In this document: one piece after another, positions 1-9,500 of the stretch
Position numbering within the stretch: the first letter of the stretch is position 1
Layout of the letters: every line of letters starts with the position of its first letter
Program-made: the position numbers and the translations under genes
Source: Plazaster borealis
Lineage: Eukaryota; Echinodermata; Asteroidea; Forcipulatida; Labidiasteridae
NCBI GenBank assembly: GCA_021014325.1
Contig: CM037473.1
Span: forward strand, 4,961,501 to 5,025,500
Length of the DNA: 64,000 bases
Reading direction: 5' to 3'
The notes under the pieces: generated by a model
Told to the model about the DNA's origin: nothing
Databases searched by the model: none
Seen by the model: the letters and a program-made list of their open reading frames with translations, nothing else

Positions 1-16
1 ATTCATCATTGTATTT

Positions 17-262
17 TTGGAATGCGCCAATGGTCCTTACTCATTAGCAACGGATGTGATGAATTTACTCACAGGCAATAAGTTGCTGGTGGTCAAGGCG
101 CTTCGCTTGAGCGTCTCGCTTCCTGAGACGGTGATATTGTGTGTAATGATTTCTTCCTCTGACCTTAAACCTTTGACCTTGCTTACAGGATTCTTGATGA
201 CGATTCGGCAGGGGAGACTTCAGCGCGGTAGGGTTTCTCTTATGGTAGATCCGGTGAAATAA
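17..262 (+). other. doubtful coding fragment at the window edge
   Basis: An open frame of 81 codons runs from the left edge and is richer in GC than the DNA after it. It contains a possible 3' splice site (cttacag, ending near 190). After that site another frame reads about 13 codons, ILDDDSAGETSAR, and then stops. This could be the last exon of a gene lying mostly outside the window. I do not recognise the protein, and chance is a real alternative. Confidence 0.15.
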
Positions 263-1086
263 TTGTAGAAATTTAAAAATAAATTGCAGTCTGGTATATT
301 AAGCTTTATATAGAAACAAAACACAAATCGAAACAGAAATAGACAAATCGAAGGATAAATAAACAAAATTCTCTGAATTAAAAGTTGAGCCCATTATATG
401 AAGATGCAAGCTTGCCATTTTTATCATGGGGGCAGCCATTTTGTTTCCATTCATTATAGACCTTTCTTCTGTTACAAATTGGCAACCATTTTGTATGGTC
501 GGCCTTGACTATCACAAAATTGCAATTTGTAATTAAACATTAAAAACAAATTATGAAGAAATATCATATTATTTTTGTTTTGGGTTGCACATAATTGATA
601 TTTTGTCTTTCTTTTACTGCATTATTATTTGTGTTAAATGGTACATTTTGTACAGTGAAAACTTGCCAAAACTCAAGGCAGTGACGTCGCAAAAGAAAGG
701 TTAATTTAACCAAACCATATCAGATAAGTTTAAAATAGTCTGGCCCGTTGCATCTATTGATAATCTGTATTCATGATTGCTGTATTAAATACCAGGAACA
801 AGACCAAGATAGTGGAGCGCGATTGAAACTCACAATTATAACAAAACAATTTATAACGCTACCAAATTAAAGACTACATGCCTTTAGAGAAGAAATGTTG
901 AGAGGAATGAGAAAAAAAGGCGGAAAAGTTGCTTAAAGACAACTAAAAGTTGTTAAGTGTGGAAGGAAAATTTAACTGAAATGAATCGAATACTATAACC
1001 AATTATCTTTTGTATGAATTGTATTGTGTGGAAACAATAAGTAAGTTTTACTCTGCTCTGGAGAAGGGTTTTAATTTACAGATACG
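263..1086. other. AT-rich stretch with no recognisable gene
   Basis: About 0.8 kb with stops in all frames and no splice-flanked coding segment. I see no repeat family here that recurs elsewhere in the window. Confidence 0.5.
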
Positions 1087-1430
1087 TTAAAGGCCCTGTA
1101 CACGATTGGCAAGATCGAAAAACACAAATGTTCACAGATTCACACATAACTTACATGATTTAAAGTAAGTAATGGTTGAAAGGGTTCCTTAAAATATTTC
1201 TGCCTAAAATGCTATCGTTTCTGAGAAATGAGTAAAACAATAGTTTTTATCACGCGCGATATTTTGATTAAAACAGAAAACACATAAGGTCTCTTTTCAC
1301 TATTTTCTCGTGATTTCGATGACCAATTGAGCTCAAACTTTCACAGGTTTTTTTTTCATGCATTATGTTGAATCACACAAAATGTGGACACTGATTTTGA
1401 GCTGTTACCAAAAGTGTACAATACCTTTAA
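1087..1430. repeat. TTTAAAGG-ended palindromic element, family A copy 1
   Basis: A degenerate copy of a long foldback element. It starts TTAAAGGCCCTGTACACG and ends near TGTACAATACCTTTAA. It shares internal blocks with the copies at 4232, 29388, 48306 and 63323 (for example CCAATTGAGC and TTCACAGG). The TTAA at both ends resembles a TTAA target-site duplication of piggyBac-type elements (inference). Confidence 0.65.
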
Positions 1431-1489
1431 GTATTATGTTTGTGGAGTTTTTATTTATGCATTTATTCTTAAACCACTCCTGAGGGAGC

Positions 1490-1790
1490 AGGTGTCCTCT
1501 TTCTCAAACGGCAAACTTTAAAAACTGCCGGGTCCGAATTGACCGGGATTCCGGGTCCCAGGAAACCTGACCCATTTATGGGTCAGGCTGACCCGGAAAG
1601 TGGTTACAAATGATATTTTTACTCGGATTCTGCGTCATTTTGTCTCACTTCTTGGTCATTTTGACACACATATTCCGGGTCATACTGACCCAGAAATGGG
1701 TCAGGCCCCACGGGACCCGGATCCGGATCAATTCTGACCCGGATCCGGATCAATTCTGACCCGGATCTGGGTCAATTCTGACCCGAACGT
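1490..1790. repeat. GACCCGGATCCGG short-repeat cluster
   Basis: Variants of 'gggtcaggctgacccgg' occur as direct and inverted copies. They end in about three tandem units of roughly 21-22 bp built on CTGACCCGGATCCGGATCAA. No coding signal. Confidence 0.6.
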
Positions 1791-1799
1791 TTTTTTAGT

Positions 1800-2106
1800 G
1801 TAGTTGTTGTTGTTGCTGTTGCTGCTAATGCTGTTGTTTATGTTATTGTTGTTGTTGTCATTGTCGTTGTCGTTGTCGTTGTCGTTGTCATTGTCATTGT
1901 CATTGTCGTAGTCGTTGTCGTTGTCGTTGTCATTGTCGTTGTCGTTGTCGTAGACATAGTCGTAGTCGTAGTCGTTGTCGTTGTCGTTGTCGTTGTCGCT
2001 GTCGCTGTCGCTGTTGCTGTCGCTGTCGCTGTCGCTGTCGCTGTCACTGTCGCTGTCGCTGTCGCTGTTGCTGTCGCTGTCGCTGTCGTTGTCGTTGTTG
2101 TTGTCG

Positions 2107-2143
<37 letters not shown>

Positions 2144-2218
2144 TTCTTGTTGTTTTTCTTGTTGTTTTTCTTGTTTTTCTTGTTGTTGTTGTTGTTTTTC
2201 TTGTTGTTTTTGTTTTGT
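1800..2218. repeat. hexanucleotide microsatellite (TTGTCG / CTGTCG)n with TTGTTTTTC tail
   Basis: About 400 bp of (TTGTCG)n grading into (CTGTCG)n, then back, then into TTGTTTTTC-type repeats. It gives long open frames on both strands (Asp-Asn/Asp-Ser repeats on minus, Leu-Ser repeats on plus). These follow from a stop-free period-6 repeat and are not evidence of a gene. Confidence 0.9.
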
Positions 2219-2737
2219 TTTTGCCTAGGGATACATTGTAGATACAAATATACAATACACAATTACAACATGGACAAATTTATATAAATTTTAATTAATT
2301 CATTAATTAAGTGCTTCACCCACTTAATGGTATTTTCCACAAGTGACTGCGGGTTAATAAGAAATTGAAATAATGATACCAGTAACAGTTATAATGATGG
2401 TAATACAATTATGGGTGTAATGTACCGAGTAATACAACGAATGTTAATAAATTCAGTTTATAAAACCTTGGATGGAATATTAAGAAACTGTATAGATCTA
2501 GTTTTTTAATTAAGCCCTTTATTCAAATTCACTTCGAGGAGTATTTTTAGACATATAAATAAGTTTAACTTTAGCACTATAGTTTTTGAAATATGATTTC
2601 AGTTTTATACTTGTATTTATTAATAAATTTAGTAGTTACATTTATTATATAAATACCTGAATAAAATTTACTAGACACAAACTGTATAACTGGTTTCGTT
2701 TTAGTTCCAAGTCCCACAGCGTCACTTACATACAGGG

Positions 2738-2935
2738 CAGGGGCGGATCCAGGATTTTCCAAACGGGGGGGCGTGAAAATATTCCAAGCAGCAAAATGAT
2801 AAATGAAGTTTGTTGCCCCATTTCTCCCTCCCCTTCTCTCTCTCCCTCTTTTTTTCTTTTCTCCCTCTTTTTTTTTTTTTTTATATGAAAAGGGGGGCGT
2901 GCGCCCCCCACGCCCCCCCCCTGGATCCGCGCCTG
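2738..2935. mobile_element. small MITE with 16-bp terminal inverted repeats
   Basis: CAGGGGCGGATCCAGG at 2738-2753 is matched in inverted orientation by CCTGGATCCGCGCCTG at 2920-2935 (15 of 16). A CAGGG direct repeat flanks each side (2733-2737 and 2936-2940), consistent with a target-site duplication. The interior is low complexity (C/T-rich, T tract) with no coding capacity. Confidence 0.7.
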
Positions 2936-2940
2936 CAGGG

Positions 2941-3491
2941 GTAGGCCCTACTCGACCGTAGAGGAAAACGAGAATCGAATTACAAAAAATTAATGAATTT
3001 CGGAAATCCCTCCCCACACCACATGCACGTTAAAAATTCTCTCCAAAGTCACTCTTTCCAAAGTGAATGAAAAGCAACGCCCTCTAGAGTAATTTCATTC
3101 AAACGGAAATATCTAACTTTCGACGGAAGCGGAAAATTACAAAAAATGTGCCGACATGTGACCTCGTGGAACAAAGCGAAGACTGCTCGCACGTTATTCA
3201 ACAGAAAATAAGTCTCTGGTGGAGCAGCCCCTGGAACTTAGTCAGTGTTTTTTTTCTAACCCAACTTTCTCGATGCCTGCATCTTTTATCCAGTGACACT
3301 CATCGGTCGTGATGACTCACACTGTGTACCGGGCAAGGCCTGTCAGTGTATGATTCAGTCTTGATTTGCTATGTGCTCATCGCGCTTGTCAGAGAAGACA
3401 AAAAAAGCATGTGTTAGACCATATAGAAAGGACTAGACGGTGTTCGTACAAGACTTTTGCGAAGCAGCGTACAACTGAACAACTAGAAATC
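2941..3491. promoter_or_regulatory. upstream region of the CaRF-like gene
   Basis: About 550 bp before the first coding exon, with no coding signal. It should hold the promoter and 5' UTR. I see no convincing TATA box and cannot place the transcription start. An in-frame stop at 3476-3478 closes the coding frame upstream of the chosen ATG. Confidence 0.35.
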
Positions 3492-3530
3492 ATGGTATTT
3501 TCGGTGTTGAACGCTCCTTCCCGATGTTGA
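3492..3530 (+). promoter_or_regulatory. upstream ORF overlapping the CaRF start codon
   Basis: ATG at 3492 opens a 12-codon frame ending with TGA at 3528-3530. It overlaps the main start ATG at 3524 in a different frame. If the mRNA includes this ATG, scanning ribosomes would terminate just past the true start, which typically lowers translation (known behaviour of overlapping uORFs; effect here inferred). Confidence 0.4.
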
Positions 3531-6500
3531 GTCCCGACTGGAGCTCCTGGGCTGCTTTTGAGACCCAAGAACCAATACTTTTTGACCCAAAAAGGGGCAA
3601 GAAGGCGATGGCATCGTGTTCGTGGTCGCCATTATGGACACCGTTATCTGACAACAACTTGTCAGGGTGGGTCGATACGTTTGAGAAAGCAGAAGAGGTG
3701 AGGAAAGCTTTTGAGGTCCAGAAAGCTCTCAAGTTTGTGTCGAGGCGAAGTCCGAGTAATTTTGGCCAGTGGCAAAGACAAGAAAACAGTATAGGTAAGA
3801 CTTCATTGTATTTGTGTTTGTTTAATAGCCTACAAAATCAAGGCAAAGTGTCGGATTCTTTTAAGCGTAAGTTTTTAAATCATTGCAAATAGTTTGTATG
3901 TCACTGTTCCACAGAATAGTGATCGTAATACACGTCAGTTGAATATTATTCCCGAACATAAGCCCAATTTATAGGGTCGTCCACCATAGGCCTACATACA
4001 AACATCCCTACTGGGCTTTTATATAGCGCCATTTCGTTTAGATTACAGCGCTATAACAGACAGACAATATCAATGCAAATAATACAACAAATGAACAAAA
4101 ATCAATTAAAAAGAAAGGAACTATTTTAAAGTACTTTCTTGAAAATAGGCAGCGAATTTCACATGTCCATTTGACCACGGTGGAGCTAAGAAAATGTTAT
4201 TGTTTGTAATAATGATAATAAGTATTACTTGTTTAAAGGGAATGTGTACCTTCGGTAATTACTCCAAAAATGAATGACCAAAAACATTAATGACCATAAA
4301 GAGCACTGGAGAGCTGTTGATAAAATAAAACATTATTAGAAACGACCCCCTGTGAAGTTATGTAGTTTTTGAAAAAGAGGTAATTATTGTTTACGCTTCT
4401 CAGGCATCTGAAAGCACACAATTCTATGCAACAAGGGTATTTTATACTTTCATTATTTTCTTGCAACTTCGATGACCAATAATTGAGCCAAAATTTGCAC
4501 AGGTTTGTTATTTTATGCATATGTTGGGATCACACTGAGTGAGGACACTGGTCTTTGACAATTACCTAACGTATACCCTGCCTTTAAGCTAACAATAGAT
4601 ACGTAGCCCTGGTATTAACGTAGTTCGCAATGACTTGTATACATCTGAAACAGCACTCCAACGAAAGTGCAAACAAAAAGCGAAACTGATCACACGCTAC
4701 ACTTATACAGAGATTTGTTTTTCATCATTAAACAAAAATCCAGCTTTGGAGTTTATAATAGTTGCTTCCTCCTAATGAACGATTCTTCAGTGGATCACGG
4801 TTCAACCTCAACGAGTTGCTAAGCAGAATTGCTAAGCAAAGCTTGTTAATTTATTCTGAACCAGTCACAACTGCGAGGTATTTTTGTTTGCTTCCGGTTT
4901 CTGGGAAAGCAAAACGTCCCCGCGCTAAACTTAACTCTGTATTGTTTGGCAGCTCTATATGAGCTCCTATTATAATACTTCAGTTGTTATACACTGCAAA
5001 TACTGGGGTGTTAAATTGACACCATGGGTGTTGTCCCATAATAGATACCAAAAAAAAATCAAAATATGCACCAAAGGGTGTTAAAATAGCACTAATTTCT
5101 GCAAAACCAATTACAATAAAGTTATTTTAAAAGCCTATGATGTTAATTTTGATTCTCTGTTCGGTATCTATATAATTATGTGACAACACCCATGGTGTCA
5201 ATTTTAACACCACAGTTTTTGCAGTGTAAAATATTATACTGCTTTAACCATCAGTTGTTTGTTGTGGTTTAAATTTTAAATTTTATTTTGGGCCTCCTAT
5301 GTTAGGGCGTTCAGGTTGGGTTATAGTGGCTTATTCCCTTCCTTTCATCTCTGTGCGCCCCGGTTCGAATGCCATCTAAGACCGGAGTCTTGCATGTCAC
5401 TACGTGGATTGGCTTTTCAGTTCCTATCTGATTGCGTAGGTTTTCCCCATTGCATGGGGTTTCCCTCTAATATCCCAAACTGGGATAATTGTAAACAGGG
5501 CCCAATTTCAAAGAGCTGCTTAAGCACAAAAAGTAGCTAAGCACAAACAAATTATGCTTACCAGAATAAGGTTACCAGCCAAACTACCATGTCACATGTA
5601 CAATTTTTGACTGGTATCCTGCTTATTTCTGCTTTTTAGCAGACAATTTTTAAGCAATATTTTCTGCTTAAACAGCTCTATGAAATTGGGCCCAGGTCTC
5701 TAATCTTACGTTAAAATGGTGTAAAATGCCACTGTGTTTGATATTCAAGTGCAACTTTTGTTAAAATCCAAAAACGTTTGATAACGTCACATTTCAGTTC
5801 ATTCCTAAATTATGATGATGTTTAATCAAAATAGCATTGAATTTGATCATTTGACTGGCGCTAAAATCCCTCTTTGGAACAAACAGACCTATTTTTTGTT
5901 GCTGTCCGATGACGTCACGTTTCAAATTTTGTTCTGAAAGAGTATCAAATAAAATGACATTCAACACCATTCTAACGTGAGGTTATAGAGACTTGTAATT
6001 TGTTCCCCACTTTCATGAGGACTCTGTCTGTTGGAAAATGAGTGCATCACAAAACTTAATTTGACCTTGGGGACCCTCTTTAAAATTGTTTTTCTTCTGT
6101 TTACAGTGTCACAGCTCAAAGGTACCTTCCGAGTGCGGTACAGCGACATTGGAGATGCGGTTGTGCCGTACGATGGAGTGCCGTTCATCATACTGGCCCG
6201 TCACGAACGCACGTGTATGTTCGGAAAAGATCAACACCTTGCCCAGAAGGAGAAAAAACTACAAGCTCAAGAAAATGAAAACCAGGCGAGATTTATTAGC
6301 TTTAATCCCCTTTTTATTTAATCCCTTTCTGTATAAGCATTTGTTTTCTTCAATTTCCAAGTACTTTATAATTTCCATTCAAGTTTTGGACGGTTAATTT
6401 CTGCGACTTACCTAGTTGTGGTGTTAAAGTCTTGATCTCATTAAAGTAAAAATAGTATTCTTTTGAAATTTTTGCAAAAACAAATGTTGCCCCAAAATTA

Positions 6501-9500
6501 TCAAAAACTATGAAGCACAACCGTGATACCTCATTCTTTGAAAAGCTAAAACGAGAGAATAGTAGATTATTGATCAGTCAAGTAATAAATCAAAACAATT
6601 AATAATCATAATCATTGGGGTTCGATATTTATCTTTGTTTTGCAGGATGACGAACCACCAGCCAAGAAGTCAAGAAAGATCTTACAAACAACCAAGAAGA
6701 TTGGATGTCCAGCAAGAATCATCATGAAATCCGTGGTCCGTTTCCCAGACTTCAAGGTAGGCCCTACTTGCCTAGTTGGTGGTCATGGAGAAATGACTGC
6801 CCTCCACCCTTCATATATTCCTTAAAGTAATAAATACTTCACCCACACTACAAAAACTAGAGTGTTAAAATTGACACCAATGCATGTGTGTTGTCACATA
6901 GTTACCGGGGGAAAAAATTCAACATTTACACAGGGCGTTAAAATAACACTATTTTCCGCCAACACAATTGGTGTTGTTTTAGCACCCTATGATATTAACT
7001 GTGGTTCTCTCTTGGATATCTATATGTGACAACACCCATGGTGTCAATTTTAACACCCCAGTTTTTGCAGTGAACAACCAAGTGACATAACCCATAGCGT
7101 TTAGTGGCCGAGCGGTCTAGAGCATCGAACTACATGGCTGATTCATCAGTGGGTTAAAATCCCGGTCGTGACGCTCGTTTTCTTGGCCAAGACACTTAAC
7201 TATAAGTAAATGGCTACATGCGACATTGTTGATTTGAATTATTATCAACAATATTATGCGCCCAACTTGTTGCCAGTGCTGTAACTTCAAAGGAGTTGAG
7301 ATGGTTTCAGGAATGCTTAAGGCCCAATGGACAGGGGTGGAAATAGTGCAAGGCGCGATGATGCAATGTTTAAACACGTCTAGCAAACGCCTAAACGTCA
7401 AATCAGAGGTCTTTGTTAAAGAGCAACGAAAAACGGTTTGCACTTTGTCGGAGACTTTTGGGCATATTTCATTGCGTCTTTATTCCGATTGCAGCAATTG
7501 AAATTGCAGCAATCGACTTTGCCAGACAGAATTATTTCAAGATTTGAAGACTCCACTTTAAAAGTATCATACAAAATTGGTAGAGCTGATAAAAGAGTCG
7601 CATACAGTGTTCATGTTTTGTGTAATCAACCATATCCAAAATTTGGGCTTAATCCGTTGTGTGAGTCAGGAGAAAATGGTGAAAAACCATGCACAATTTT
7701 CAACCGAAATCAGCTGTTGCATTGGGGGTTTTGTTTTTTTAGGTTTTCAGACACATTTTTCTCGAATATGACTTCATTTCAGAGGGAAATATTTCACAGA
7801 AAAACAATTGGTTCTAATGAACTTCATAATCAGTAAGCTTTCAGACTAATTAAACAAGGATGTTTTTATCCTTACCAATGCTGTATAATACCTATAAACT
7901 AAACACAAACTATCTCTATAAACTGTTTTAGATTTCGATCAGTACTGACCGGGTGAAGAGAGCCGGGAGTGAACATCTTCGCAACGTCTTGAAGAGTGAA
8001 CCTCCGCCTTCGTTGAAAGAAGAGCACCGGATTTACATCGCGTTACCGAGCGATGAGGCACATCAAAACACCCACGATCTTGGACAGGTACGTGGTTAAT
8101 ACGTCAGCCCGAGTCCTCCAAAATCAACCCAATGGGAATGATTGAATGGTGTATGGAACTGTGCAGGCAACCAAGTCCTGCATGAGGCCCTGGTGCCAAT
8201 TTCATAGAGCTGCTTAACGGCCGTTTTTGTGCTTACTGCGCGAGTTTCCATTTCATAGCGCTGCTAACCTTTTCACACGAAAAGGCATGCTATAATCTTC
8301 CGGTGCTTACTGTATGAAAATTAATGACGTAACAAGCAATGCAAATACAATCATGGTGAACGCGCAAGCGGCCGCCTATTTTTGTTTTGCTAACCTGTGA
8401 AATACGCTTACTTAAGCAATTTTTTTCTGCTACAGTTAGCACGAAAAATTGCTTACCAATAAGCTTTGAAATTGTCCCTGGTATTGGCCCAATTCAACAT
8501 CACAATAATCTTGATTGCGCCACTTTGTATGTTCCCATGTCATAGTGCAATGCAGTGCGCATTTTTTGGGGGTGACGTGGCGTTATCTTACCCTAACTTT
8601 TACTGGCGTTTCTACCCTTTCAGCGGAGTATTTTTAGCCTTTTAGAAAGACACTATGTCGAAACGTGAGGCCATTGTAATTGCTTCGTAGAAAGTTGGTA
8701 AGGTATCAGTGCATTCTGCTCTGCCAGCCAGGCTCCTATAGTAGATGATACCCATGCCTACATCCTTACGGACTTTGAAGGGGGTAACCCTGTTTCGGCC
8801 TTGAGGAGTATGTGGCAACGTGCCCCTGGTGAGAGTTGATTTGGATCAACGGTCCAAATTAGTTAAGTGTAGCCCTCACCTTGAGGTGGTCGTCCGGCCT
8901 TGTGATGTTAGGTGATATCTCTTTTTCTTGTGTTTGAAAACTAATCATTTAAATTTACTCTTATCAAACAGCATGAGTTGCTCAATCCCTCATAAGAAGA
9001 TTTCACGGTGAATTCATACCTAATTCCTTTCCAGTTGACCGGACTTATGAACCCGTTGAAGAAAGAAATTCGTGAAAAAATTGTGGAGTTGGTTGGAAAA
9101 GGAGTGTGCAGTGTACGAGAAATGAGGACTGAGATACAAGACTATGTCGAGTCTAGGGTTTTCGATGGTAACCAGCAACCTTCACCAACTGACGCTGCGT
9201 ACTTCCCGAGGAATGAAACAATCAGGAAGCACATGAGCATGGCTAGGCTAAAGTTAAGGTAAATGATGCCCGTTTTTGGATTGGTTATATAGGCTTGGAA
9301 TTATAGGGAGGTCAAGGAGGCCATGGCCTCTGTTGCCCTGGTCTTGTCCTAGGGTGGCCTCTGTTGCCCTCGTCTTGTCCTAGGGTGGCCTCTGTTGCCC
9401 TGGTCTTGTCCTAGGGCGGCCTCTGTTGCCCTCGTCTTGTCCTAGGGTGGCCTCTGTTGCCCTCGTCTTGTCCTACGGTGGGCTCTATTGTCCTGGTTTT

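Noticed and set aside
1728..2262. Long open frames on both strands (Asp/Asn/Ser-rich and Leu/Ser-rich)
   Set aside because: They are the inevitable reading of a stop-free hexanucleotide microsatellite, with no splice sites or non-repeat coding sequence.
7256..7836. Adjacent open frames of 81 and 132 codons in CaRF intron 3
   Set aside because: They start in a SINE, show no similarity to CaRF, and would break the clean phase-0 join between exons at 6756 and 7932.
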